A stretch of 64,000 nt of DNA, taken from the NCBI RefSeq assembly GCF_024626525.1, contig NZ_JANJGU010000012.1, forward strand, positions 1-64,000. Direction: 5' to 3'. A model generated the notes under the pieces. The model was given only the letters and a program-made list of their open reading frames with translations, did no database searches and was not told the DNA's origin. Below, piece by piece: positions 53,957 to 62,532 of the stretch; the first letter of the stretch is position 1; each line of letters begins with the position of its first letter. The stretch is from Lederbergia panacisoli. GTDB taxonomy: Bacteria > Bacillota > Bacilli > Bacillales > Bacillaceae_C. Position numbers and translations under genes: made by a program.

Positions 53957-54453
53957 CAAACAATTCAATTCGCAGCTTTGCCATTGGACTACTTGTCGCG
54001 GCAAGTATGTGTGGCGCAGTATACTATTTTGGTCCCAGTGAAGCGGAAAGTGCACAGACGGCAGAAAAACCATCGATAGATGAGATGAAAAGCCTGCTAA
54101 TTTCTGAAGGCTATGTACTTCATTCGGAGGAAGAGTGGCGTGAGCAAGAAGCTGCCATTAAAGCAGCGAAAGATAGCGAAAAAGAAAAGACCGAAAAAAC
54201 AGAAGAAAAAGTAGAAGAAAAAGCAGAAGAAGTAAAAGAAAAGATTATATACCGTACGATGATAACTGTAACCCCGGGCATGACAAGTATTGATGTTGGC
54301 AAAGCCCTTGAGCGAGCAAACATCATAGACAGCGGAATGAAGTTTTTTAAAGAAGTTGAAAAAAAGGGCTTGTCTAAAAACTTACGCCCCGGCACATATG
54401 ATGTTGAAAGCGGAATGACGATGAAAGAAATAATATCGATCATCTTTAAATAG
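53953..54453 (+). CDS. YceG/MltG-like membrane protein
   Basis: A 166-residue protein: N-terminal span (SFAIGLLVAASMCGAVYYF), a Glu/Lys-rich linker (about 60-100), then a domain resembling the N-terminal LysM-like part of endolytic transglycosylase MltG (TVTPGMTSIDVGKALERANIID, PGTYDVESGMTMKEIISII). The catalytic YceG core is absent, so it is not a full transglycosylase. It could tune septal peptidoglycan synthesis. It is translationally coupled to the preceding gene. Confidence 0.75.
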   Translation: MTNNSIRSFAIGLLVAASMCGAVYYFGPSEAESAQTAEKPSIDEMKSLLISEGYVLHSEEEWREQEAAIKAAKDSEKEKTEKTEEKVEEKAEEVKEKIIYRTMITVTPGMTSIDVGKALERANIIDSGMKFFKEVEKKGLSKNLRPGTYDVESGMTMKEIISIIFK

Positions 54454-54487
54454 CCTTATTTCAAACAAACGACTAGAAGCCACATAA

Positions 54488-54562
54488 AGAGTGCCAGGCA
54501 CCCAAACAACTTAGAAACAATTCCGAATTGTTTCTGAATTGTTTGGGTGCCTGGCACTCAAA
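54488..54562. repeat. REP-like palindrome pair (54.5 kb)
   Basis: GTGCCAGGCAC at 54491 and GTGCCTGGCAC at 54547, 56 bp apart, inverted, between the convergent YceG-like and GH4 genes. Confidence 0.9.
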
Positions 54563-54580
54563 CTATTTCAACTATTTCAA

Positions 54581-55969
54581 CTATTTCCACTCAAGCTTCG
54601 GCAAGATTTCCTTTTGCAGCTCGCACATTTCGTCGATCATGGCGCACGCTTGGTAGTATGTAGGTGCTTGTGGGTCGAGCAGAATTGCTTGTAGTAGTTT
54701 TGTTTTGGACTGTTCGACGAAGGCTTCGAGTAAGAGTTTATGGATTGTGCCTTGGATGTGTATCGTTCCGATGATGGCAGTCGGTAGTTCGACGGTCATT
54801 GGGATTAATTGAATTCCTTGTCCATTGACGATGGCTTGGGTTTCTACGACCATGTCATCCGGCAACCCTTTGATCGCACCATTATTTTGCATATTGACTG
54901 AGTTTAACTGCACCTCGTCATCAAAGAAGATCGCCTCGATAATCGGAATCGCATATTCATTACTTTTTTGAACCTTATCTTTGTCGAACTTGAACGTCTC
55001 TTTTATCCATTCCTCTTCCGTCATGTCGTCTGAAAATAATCCTTTATCCAACGTATGCCCGCTCGCACAATAAATAAAATCCGGTACTCTTGAATCTTTT
55101 TCCCATAATTTTTCTTTTATCGGATCATAGCGATATTGCAGAGACAACCCAGCGTAGAAATCTGCAGCATATGAAACATATTCACCAATATGGTTTGTAC
55201 CCGGGTAAGGATAATAGCCGTACGTATGATACATCGTTCTCGAGAGTCCGATATGATCAAATTGGGCGAGTCGATCGGCTTTTTTTTCTTTTTCATGAAA
55301 TAACGGATATAAATCCTCTCCCGTTTTCTTATTCCAAATTTTCGTAAAGAAGCCAAAGTGGTTTAAGCCTCCACCTTCAACTCCGATTTCTTCAATATCC
55401 ATTTCTAAAAACTGAGAAATCTGATCAATTCCCATATCTAATCCATGGCAAAGACCTACGATTTTAATGGATGTTAATTTGGACACCGCTTCTACTAACT
55501 TAGCCTCTGGATTTGTAAAATTAATGAACCAAGCATCCGGACATACCTTTTCCATCGTTCTAGCAATCTCTAACATCGGTCCAAGATTTCTCAATGTATG
55601 GAACATCGATCCGGGTCCACCATTTTCACCATAAATCTGCTTGCTTCCATAGCGGCGAGGAATATGAAAATCTTGGGACCAGTAAAAATATCGATTTACC
55701 TCAATCGCGACAATGACAAAGTCAGCCCCGGTCAGTGCCTCTTCTAGATTCGACGTCCGAGTAATTTTGGCGGGATGGGAAAATGCCGAAAACATCTCAG
55801 CAGCATATGTATACGTCCTGTTCACATTTTCCTCGACAATATCCATCAAAGCGATTTCAAGATCTACTTGATTTTTCAATCGATCCGACAACACGATATC
55901 TTGAAGTGCTCCTAAAGCAAAAGATAAACTTCCTGCTCCTACTAGCGTTACTTTCATTTTTTTCATCAT
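54581..55969 (-). CDS. Family 4 glycoside hydrolase (NAD/Mn-dependent)
   Basis: A GH4 enzyme of about 462 residues, using NAD and a divalent metal to cleave alpha- or beta-glycosides by a redox-elimination route. Visible features: Rossmann start KVTLVGAGSLSFALG, metal Cys-His in IVGLCHGLDMG, NFTNPEAKL, and GGLNHFGFF. Four ATG codons overlap at the start; the one at 55969 or 55966 has the best spacing to AAAAGGGG. It overlaps the AgaI-like gene and is controlled by the ROK regulator upstream. GH4 members act on galactosides, galacturonides or N-acetylgalactosaminides; the neighbour favours an amino sugar. Confidence 0.88.
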   Translation of the reverse strand: MMKKMKVTLVGAGSLSFALGALQDIVLSDRLKNQVDLEIALMDIVEENVNRTYTYAAEMFSAFSHPAKITRTSNLEEALTGADFVIVAIEVNRYFYWSQDFHIPRRYGSKQIYGENGGPGSMFHTLRNLGPMLEIARTMEKVCPDAWFINFTNPEAKLVEAVSKLTSIKIVGLCHGLDMGIDQISQFLEMDIEEIGVEGGGLNHFGFFTKIWNKKTGEDLYPLFHEKEKKADRLAQFDHIGLSRTMYHTYGYYPYPGTNHIGEYVSYAADFYAGLSLQYRYDPIKEKLWEKDSRVPDFIYCASGHTLDKGLFSDDMTEEEWIKETFKFDKDKVQKSNEYAIPIIEAIFFDDEVQLNSVNMQNNGAIKGLPDDMVVETQAIVNGQGIQLIPMTVELPTAIIGTIHIQGTIHKLLLEAFVEQSKTKLLQAILLDPQAPTYYQACAMIDEMCELQKEILPKLEWK

Positions 55970-55971
55970 CA

Positions 55972-56688
55972 TCATTCCCCTTTTTTTACAAACTTTGCCG
56001 CAGCCGCATCTAAATAGAAATCAATATGCTCATAACCAAGCAGCTCTTGCGCTGGCAGTTTCATTTCTTGATTCGAAAAGATTTCTTTTACGATGCTTGC
56101 CTTATGCTCACCAGTGATTACAACAACTACTCGTTTGCTGTTGATAATTTGCTCTAATCCGAGTGTGATGCCTTCCTCTAAATCCGTCGGTTGATTAAAA
56201 TATTTCTGCGCTACGAGCTTAGTCGTTTCAGATAATTTTACAACTGAACTATGATCTAAAAGAGGACAACCCGGTTCATTCAATCCGATATGTCCATTCA
56301 TCCCAACGCCCATTAAACTGTACGTAATCGGCTGCTCTTCAATAAATTTATCAATTCTTACACACTCTTCTTGTATGTCTTGTGATGTTCCATTGAAAAA
56401 TTGAATTTGTTCTTCATCCAGTTGTAAAAGCGAAAACAAATCCTTATTTAACATTTGATAGCAGCTGCCTTCAGAATCTCGATTAATCCCGACCCATTCA
56501 TCTAAACTCACGATTTTTAGCTTTTTTATTTCCTCATCAACGTTTTCAGCAAATTTTTGATAAGCTTTTTGTGGTGTGCTTCCAGATGCCAAGCAAAAAA
56601 CAGGTTTATCGTCATGAATTAAATGCTGCTTCATTTCTTCTGCTATTATTTTTGCTACTTCCTCTTCACTTTTAAATATTTTGATCAT
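55972..56688 (-). CDS. Galactosamine/glucosamine-6-phosphate isomerase (AgaI/NagB-like)
   Basis: A 238-residue sugar-phosphate deaminase-isomerase. Features: ASGSTPQKAY phosphate loop, SLDEWVG (catalytic Asp), GMNGHIGLNEPG, and GITLGLEQIINSKRVVVVITGEHKA, which is closer to AgaI (galactosamine-6-phosphate) than to NagB. The start at 56688 is an ATG with GGGAAGTGG upstream and overlaps the ROK regulator gene. The ROK-AgaI-GH4 order suggests catabolism of an N-acetylgalactosamine-type glycoside. Confidence 0.85.
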   Translation of the reverse strand: MIKIFKSEEEVAKIIAEEMKQHLIHDDKPVFCLASGSTPQKAYQKFAENVDEEIKKLKIVSLDEWVGINRDSEGSCYQMLNKDLFSLLQLDEEQIQFFNGTSQDIQEECVRIDKFIEEQPITYSLMGVGMNGHIGLNEPGCPLLDHSSVVKLSETTKLVAQKYFNQPTDLEEGITLGLEQIINSKRVVVVITGEHKASIVKEIFSNQEMKLPAQELLGYEHIDFYLDAAAAKFVKKGE

Positions 56689-57820
56689 TATGTCCACTTC
56701 CCGAAATGACTTTTTGAATTTCCTGTTGCAGCATGAGAATAGCCGCTCCCAGTGCAGTTGAATGTTTTAAATAACTAACCGAAATATTCGGTGTCCATTC
56801 CGTATACTGTTCAACATATTTTTTCGTACTTTCCAGAATAGCGTCCGGAAATAACATGGTTGTCTTTCCACCGATAATAATGTCATTGATATCTAAAATA
56901 CTGATAATACTCGTAATCGTTAAGGCAAGTTTTTTGGAAATAAAATCGATACAATCTTCAGTCCCGACATGCAAATCAAATGTATTAAGTAGATTCTTGT
57001 TCCCAATCTTACTTTCCAGCCATCCTACTGATGATGGTTCTTTTCGATAATCCCCATCAAAACACATATACTCTAACTCTCCTGCACTAGAATTAAATCC
57101 TCTGTGCAGCTTTTTGTTAATAATAATACCGGCGCCAATCCCGTCCCCTAAAGTGATATGGACCAAATCGGTTGATACGGTTCCGTTATTTTCTAAATTT
57201 CTGAATTCCGCAACCGCAGACGCGTTAACGTCGTTTTCAAGAATGATCGGCAACTGTACCGTGTTTTTTAGATTCTCGATCATTTCCTCGTAAAAAAAGT
57301 CTTGTTCCTTATACTCTTTTGTTTTCATTCTTATCGTCTTTTTTCGAGTATTAATTGCACCGTCAACACCAATCCCAATTCCTAAAACAACGCTATTTGT
57401 TTCGGATGCTTTCGCCTTCATCCTGTTTATAATTTTTTCAAGCATCTTTGTAAAATCTTTATGGTAAAAAGGAATTTCCGTTTCAGTCAAATACGCATCA
57501 ATCACGTTACTATGTAAATTTACAAGTACAGCCGTAATCTTATTTCCAATGATTTCAATGCCAATGGTAACGTAGCTATTTTCAATGAATTGATAAACCG
57601 TTCTTTTTCTGCCTAGACCTCCCGACCCTTCGCGGCTTTCGCCAGTCGCTTTCAAAATCCCAACGGTTTCAAAGAAATTAACTATTTTACTTACAGTCAC
57701 AAAACTAATCGCTGTTTTTTCGGTAATCTCTACCTTCGCCAGTTCAGGATCATGTAAAAGTATGTCATAAATGATTTTTCGGTTTTCATCCTTTATGTCA
57801 TTAGGTAAATATGACTTCAT
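56672..57820 (-). CDS. ROK-family transcriptional regulator (NagC/XylR type)
   Basis: A 382-residue regulator. Residues 1-75 form a winged helix (VEITEKTAISFVTVSKIVNFFE); the rest is a ROK sugar-kinase-like fold with LGIGIGVDGAI, HITLGDGIGAGIIINKKLHRG, and GELEYM. The second zinc-type C-x-C-x4-C motif of kinases is not evident, as expected for a repressor. AAGGGGTACCGAA precedes the ATG. It is the first gene of the AgaI-GH4 operon; the AT-rich leader (57821-57900) is a likely operator. Confidence 0.88.
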   Translation of the reverse strand: MKSYLPNDIKDENRKIIYDILLHDPELAKVEITEKTAISFVTVSKIVNFFETVGILKATGESREGSGGLGRKRTVYQFIENSYVTIGIEIIGNKITAVLVNLHSNVIDAYLTETEIPFYHKDFTKMLEKIINRMKAKASETNSVVLGIGIGVDGAINTRKKTIRMKTKEYKEQDFFYEEMIENLKNTVQLPIILENDVNASAVAEFRNLENNGTVSTDLVHITLGDGIGAGIIINKKLHRGFNSSAGELEYMCFDGDYRKEPSSVGWLESKIGNKNLLNTFDLHVGTEDCIDFISKKLALTITSIISILDINDIIIGGKTTMLFPDAILESTKKYVEQYTEWTPNISVSYLKHSTALGAAILMLQQEIQKVISGSGHNDQNI

Positions 57821-57962
57821 TTCGGTACCCCTTACTATTAAACTACATTAATTAATAAACTTAAATAATTAAACCTATTAAAAAATAGTATTACATACTT
57901 TTCTGGGTGTCAATTCATATAAGAAGGAATCTGTTTGAACTTCAAAGATTCATCTCTAGGAT

Positions 57963-58000
57963 GGTTCGTGATGAAATTAAAATTGATTTCATCACGAACC
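57963..58000. repeat. Perfect 15-bp inverted repeat
   Basis: GGTTCGTGATGAAAT (57963-57977) is exactly complementary to ATTTCATCACGAACC (57986-58000) with an 8-base loop. No T run follows on either strand, so it is not a typical terminator. It marks the edge of the 51-bp array upstream of the ROK regulator. Confidence 0.85.
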
Positions 58001-58019
58001 CATAAATCACCCCACAATT

Positions 58020-58880
58020 AACGACTATATCAGTGTTTTCGTTCTATTCATCGAGAATGTGAATTTGTATTAACGACTATATCTGTTTCCCTATTTTTAG
58101 TCGCGAATTAACAGGGAATTATCGACTAAACCGGTATTTCATTTCTTTTACTCGAGAATTACCACCGAATTATCGACTAAATCAGTATTTCCATTCTTTT
58201 AATCGAGAATTAAACCGGAATTATCGACTAAACCGGTATTTCATTTCTTTTACTCGAGAATTACCACCGAATTATCGACTAAATCAGCATTTCCACTCTT
58301 TTAATCGAGAATTACCACCGAATTATCGACTAAATCAGTATTTCCACTCTTTTAATCGAGAATTAAACCGGAATTATCGACTAAACCGGTATTTCCATTC
58401 TTTTAATCGAGAATTAAACCGGAATTATCGACTAAACCGGTATTTCATTTCTTTTACTCGAGAATTACCACCGAATTATCGACTAAATCAGCATTTCCAC
58501 TCTTTTAATCGAGAATTAAACCGGAATTATCGACTAAACCGGTATTTCATTTCTTTTACTCGAGAATTACCACCGAATTATCGACTAAATCAGTATTTCC
58601 ATTCTTTTAATCGAGAATTAACCCGGAATTATCGACTAAACCGGTATTTCATTTCTTTTACTCGAGAATTACCACCGAATTATCGACTAAATCAGTATTT
58701 CCACTCTTTTAATCGAGAATTAAACCGGAATTATGGACTAACCCCGTATCTCTGTTCTTCTAATTGAAAATTACCAACAAATTTTCGACTAGCCTAGCAT
58801 TTCCATTCTTCTAATCGAGAATTACCACCGAATTATCAACAAACCTAGCATTTCCATTCTTTTCATCAAACATTAACCAA
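58020..58880. repeat. 51-bp tandem array (58.1-58.9 kb)
   Basis: From 58121 to 58835 the block ATCGACTAAA recurs every 51 bp without indels (15 units), with two looser units before it. Unit landmarks are ATCGACTAAA, CCGGTATTTC, CTTTTACTCGAG and AATTACCACCG. Two variants often alternate (AACCGG...CTCGAG...ACCACCG and AATCAG...ATCGAG...AAACCGG), giving a 102-bp step as in the array at 23.6 kb. It contains stop codons in several frames, so it is non-coding. The gap 57821-58883 holds this, the inverted repeat and the ROK leader. Confidence 0.93.
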
Positions 58881-58883
58881 GAA

Positions 58884-60032
58884 TTACACATCCGCCGAAT
58901 AAACAGGCCGCCCCGCTTTATACGTCTGCACCACTTCCACCTGATTTTCCCTCCATCTAAAAACAACCAAGTCGGCTGGTGCATTCTTGCTTAGCCCTTG
59001 CTTTGTCGGTAGTCCCATAAAAGATGCCGGCCGGATGGATGCCATTTCCCATGCTTCATGCAAGGTCGTTATTCCACTTTTATAAAGATGGGCAATTCCT
59101 TCCTTTAACATTTGTGCGGAGCCGGCCAAAATGTTTGGATTGTCTTTTGTATGAAGTTTGCCTTCTGGTGTTAAAACTACTTGCCCGCCAATATGGGTTT
59201 CATATTGTCCAGGTTCTAGCCCGCTCAAATATACGGCATCGCTTACTAACATGGCACGCGGACCTTTCACTTTCATTGCAACTTTTAAAAAGGATTCCGG
59301 TAGGTGAAATCCATCGGCAATAAGGCATGTCCATAAATCATCTTGCGCTAATTGCTCCCACATATAATTCGGATGACGGGGCAGCATTAAGTGAGCGCCA
59401 TTTCCTAGGTGAGTAGACATCACAGCTCCAGCAGCCACGGCCTCTTTTATTTGTTCAGAAGTGGCTGCAGTGTGTCCAATCGCAACGATAACGCCGCTCT
59501 CCACGCACTTCTCGATAAATTCAACCGCATTCGGCCATTCCGGTGATAATGTAAGTATCCTGATTCGTCCACCCGCTGCATCCTGCCATCTTTGAAACAA
59601 CTCCCAATCAGGTGCTTTGACGAAATCTTTTCCGTGCGCTCCTCTAGGTCCGTCCTCCGGCGATATAAACGGCCCTTCAATATGGATTCCAGCGATACAC
59701 GTATCGGTCATTTCATCTTTTTCACAAGCTAGAGCGATTGCTTCTACCGCTTTTTCAATAGCTTCGTCACTATTCGTAATGATGGTGGGATAATATGTCG
59801 TTACCCCTTCGGTCCATAACGCCTTTGTCATTTGTTCAACAAGGCCTTCTCGGATCGGCAGCGTATTAAAATCATAGCCTTTATAGCCATTAATTTGTAA
59901 ATCAACGAGCCCTGGAGCAATGTAAAAAGGAGATTCGCTCCGTTGATTTAGTTCAATATTCGTTATCATCTCATCTTCAACCGTGACGGAAATTGCTTCA
60001 CCTGTAACATAGTGGATTCCTTTAATCATCAT
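58884..60032 (-). CDS. nagA: N-acetylglucosamine-6-phosphate deacetylase-like
   Basis: Removes the acetyl group from N-acetylated hexosamine 6-phosphates. It has 382 residues: IAPGLVDLQINGYKGYDF, HIEGPFISPEDGPRGAH (metal Glu), AIGHTAAT and DGFHLP (His ligands), and LVSDA (catalytic Asp). The usual NagA segment HLFNAM is changed to THLGNGAHLMLPRHPN, so the substrate may differ from plain GlcNAc-6-P. It is the last gene of the operon and overlaps the NagB-like gene by four bases. Confidence 0.85.
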   Translation of the reverse strand: MMIKGIHYVTGEAISVTVEDEMITNIELNQRSESPFYIAPGLVDLQINGYKGYDFNTLPIREGLVEQMTKALWTEGVTTYYPTIITNSDEAIEKAVEAIALACEKDEMTDTCIAGIHIEGPFISPEDGPRGAHGKDFVKAPDWELFQRWQDAAGGRIRILTLSPEWPNAVEFIEKCVESGVIVAIGHTAATSEQIKEAVAAGAVMSTHLGNGAHLMLPRHPNYMWEQLAQDDLWTCLIADGFHLPESFLKVAMKVKGPRAMLVSDAVYLSGLEPGQYETHIGGQVVLTPEGKLHTKDNPNILAGSAQMLKEGIAHLYKSGITTLHEAWEMASIRPASFMGLPTKQGLSKNAPADLVVFRWRENQVEVVQTYKAGRPVYSADV

Positions 60033-60790
60033 GATCCACCGTAGGAATCCTTATCTAAATAAAGAATACAATTTGGATGACGGCGTAAAATCGTAGCCGG
60101 ATTATCTGTAGAAATTGGACCTTCGAACACACCTCGCACTGCTTGCCTTTTTGTAGGTCCAGGAACGATGCAATATAAATACTCGCCTGACATCAATGCC
60201 GGGATCGTCAGGGTAATGGCATGCGTCGGCACTGCATCAAAGTTTAAAAAACAGCCGTCGTTTACTTGCTGCTGCCGGCAAACTTCATCCAATTCCACAA
60301 TTTTAATCACTTCAGGGTCGTTAAAATCAGCGACGGGAGGATCGTTAAATGCGAGATGCCCATTCTCTCCAATCCCTAAGCAAATAATATCGATAGGTTC
60401 TTCCTTCATAAGATTTCCGTAACGTGTAAGTTCATCATTCACATTCCCTGAGCTATCCATTAGATGAACTTTTCCCGGTTTCACTTCATCAAAAAGGTGA
60501 TGTTTTAAAAATTCCCCAAAACTTTGAGGTGCGGAAGGCTCCAGTCCAATATATTCATCCATATGAAATGCAATGACACGACTCCAATCAATGCTCGCAT
60601 CCTCCTTCAACGCATCAAAAAATTCACTTTGCGAAGGAGCCGCTGCAAAAACCATGCGAATCGTTTCCTTATTTTTCAATAGTTCTTTTATTTTTGCCGA
60701 AACTTGCAACGCTGCTGCTTTCCCCAAATCCGCCCGGCTCTCATACACCTGAACGACTAAATTTCCCACTTGTTCCTCAAGCTTACTCAT
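60029..60790 (-). CDS. nagB: Glucosamine-6-phosphate deaminase-like
   Basis: A 253-residue member of the NagB family that would convert hexosamine 6-phosphate to fructose 6-phosphate and ammonia. Features: FAAAPSQSEF (a changed phosphate loop; typical NagB has GSTP), FHMDEYIGL (catalytic Asp), GIGENGHLAFNDPP and LTIPALM. The modified loop suggests a variant substrate. The ATG lies within the end of the epimerase gene and the stop overlaps nagA, so the genes are coupled. Confidence 0.82.
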   Translation of the reverse strand: MSKLEEQVGNLVVQVYESRADLGKAAALQVSAKIKELLKNKETIRMVFAAAPSQSEFFDALKEDASIDWSRVIAFHMDEYIGLEPSAPQSFGEFLKHHLFDEVKPGKVHLMDSSGNVNDELTRYGNLMKEEPIDIICLGIGENGHLAFNDPPVADFNDPEVIKIVELDEVCRQQQVNDGCFLNFDAVPTHAITLTIPALMSGEYLYCIVPGPTKRQAVRGVFEGPISTDNPATILRRHPNCILYLDKDSYGGS

Positions 60791-61635
60791 ATTTTACCCT
60801 CGACTCCCAATATATTTTGCAAGCCTTTCAATGTCATCCCGGTCCCATCTTTTGCTGTTCCACCTTCTGGGATATAATGCGTTTCAATCGTAAAAAGTCC
60901 TTCATATCCATCATCTTCTAGTGCTTGTAGCTGATCGATAAAAGGTACCATTCCTTCCCCGATTGGAACACATTTATCAACGAAAGCATCTTTTAAATGA
61001 ACATGGCCGATCAAACCTTTTACCCTATCATATCCTTCTGGAAAAGCAGATCGTCCACCATATTCTTCATTCCCCGGATCCCATAAGACCTTTAAATTCG
61101 GTGAATCTACCTGCTGAACGAAATGAGCAACTTCAGATGCGTAGCCGCCATTACATGAATTTTCGTTTTCTAGTAATAATAAAGCATCGTGTTCCGCAGC
61201 CGCAGTAGCAGCCTTTTTCAAATATCCGATAATCTCTTCTTCATAATCTGAAGGATTTTGTTCTCTCCAGAAGGAAAAAATTCTAATTTTATCAGCCTTT
61301 AATCGCTTACAAATCTCTATCACTCTTTCTAGTTTTAAAAAGTGATGTTCAACACTTTCTTCTTCCTGTCCGAACGTGTCCCCGGAGGCAACCGCTCTTG
61401 AAGGATTGAGTGCACATTTAAAAATTGGTGAAGCGACGGCCGAAACATACAATCCTCTTTTTTCAACTTCAAAAAGCAATTGATCTAATTCCTGATCCGA
61501 AAAATCAGCGATATTTTTCCCACCGACCATCCGAATTTCTACATGTGTCATACCATTACATTCCGCCCAATCCAACGCTTCCGCAAAGTCTTGAGACACC
61601 TCGTCTGTTAATACTCCTAATCTATCAAAAATCAA
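60787..61635 (-). CDS. Sugar phosphate isomerase/epimerase (TIM barrel)
   Basis: A 282-residue AP_endonuc_2-fold protein. Likely metal ligands are in LLLENENSCNG (Glu), LWDPGNEEYGG (Asp), GHVHLKDAF (His) and FTIETHYIPEGG (Glu, His). The start is probably TTG at 61635, spaced eight bases from AAGGAG; the GTG at 61644 overlaps that site. It works with the two oxidoreductases encoded upstream, probably in epimerising or isomerising an intermediate of the same sugar. Confidence 0.83.
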   Translation of the reverse strand: MIFDRLGVLTDEVSQDFAEALDWAECNGMTHVEIRMVGGKNIADFSDQELDQLLFEVEKRGLYVSAVASPIFKCALNPSRAVASGDTFGQEEESVEHHFLKLERVIEICKRLKADKIRIFSFWREQNPSDYEEEIIGYLKKAATAAAEHDALLLLENENSCNGGYASEVAHFVQQVDSPNLKVLWDPGNEEYGGRSAFPEGYDRVKGLIGHVHLKDAFVDKCVPIGEGMVPFIDQLQALEDDGYEGLFTIETHYIPEGGTAKDGTGMTLKGLQNILGVEGKI

Positions 61636-61647
61636 ATCGACCACTCC

Positions 61648-62517
61648 TTATAATGTCACCGTTTTTCCCGTTTCGCGACTTTCTGTTGCCGCCTCTAAAA
61701 ACCTAGTAATCTCCAATGTCTCTAAGTTGTTAATCGGAGATACTCCAGATTTGAAAAATACAATGATTTCCTCTAAAAGAGACGCATAATACGGTTTTTC
61801 ATCGGCATCTACATTAACAAATTGCGTACCTGTTTCACGATGAATCAACGCTCCGAATGAATGATTGCCTTTTCGGTTTCCACGGATACTTCCAATGCGC
61901 CCATCTTTCCATTCCCCTACAATCAGATCATGATCTTCATTTTTCGTAGCCGTAACTTTCGCGCAACCTGCACCAAACACGCGATAAAGCATTTCAACCG
62001 TATGAATGCCATACCAAAACAAGCCGTGAGTGGGCTCCATTGCTAACGGTCCATAACAGTCAACGCCATAAATGGCGCCGCTTTTAGTGAGCGCTTTAGA
62101 CAACCCATCGGAGTATCTAAGCGAGGAACAACTCATTACAGGTGTCCCAAATTGCTCAGCTAATCGAAAAATCTCTCTCGCATCCTCTGATGAAGTCGCA
62201 AACGGTTTATCAATAAACGTTGGCTTTCTAAACGATGCAATTTTACTAAATTGTTCAAGATGAACACGGCCATCCACAGACTCTAGCAATATCGCATCAC
62301 ATTCTTCCGCAACCTCTTCAGGAGACTGAACGATTTTAATGCCCTGATTACGAACTTCCGTTGTAAACCCTTCCACACGAGTGTAACTAAATTCCATATC
62401 GCTAGACCCGCCCGGGAACGCAACGACAACTTCCCCTCCTGGGACATCGTGTTCATTTAGCAGCTTTGTAAAAGCAATCACATGTGATGTATCCAACCCA
62501 ATCATTCCGATCTTCAC
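61648..62517 (-). CDS. Gfo/Idh/MocA family oxidoreductase, short form
   Basis: A 289-residue oxidoreductase-like protein, shorter than usual. The N-terminus KIGMIGLDTSHVIAFTKLL has the glycine-poor GLDTSH variant of the Rossmann loop seen in a Gfo subgroup. The motif TFIDKPFATS replaces EKP with DKP, and GLFWYGIHTVEMLYR supplies the His. The start is GTG with GGAGGATGGTTGA upstream. It may act on the same substrate as the next oxidoreductase or be a non-catalytic partner. Confidence 0.83.
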   Translation of the reverse strand: MKIGMIGLDTSHVIAFTKLLNEHDVPGGEVVVAFPGGSSDMEFSYTRVEGFTTEVRNQGIKIVQSPEEVAEECDAILLESVDGRVHLEQFSKIASFRKPTFIDKPFATSSEDAREIFRLAEQFGTPVMSCSSLRYSDGLSKALTKSGAIYGVDCYGPLAMEPTHGLFWYGIHTVEMLYRVFGAGCAKVTATKNEDHDLIVGEWKDGRIGSIRGNRKGNHSFGALIHRETGTQFVNVDADEKPYYASLLEEIIVFFKSGVSPINNLETLEITRFLEAATESRETGKTVTL

Positions 62518-62532
62518 TCAACCATCCTCCTT

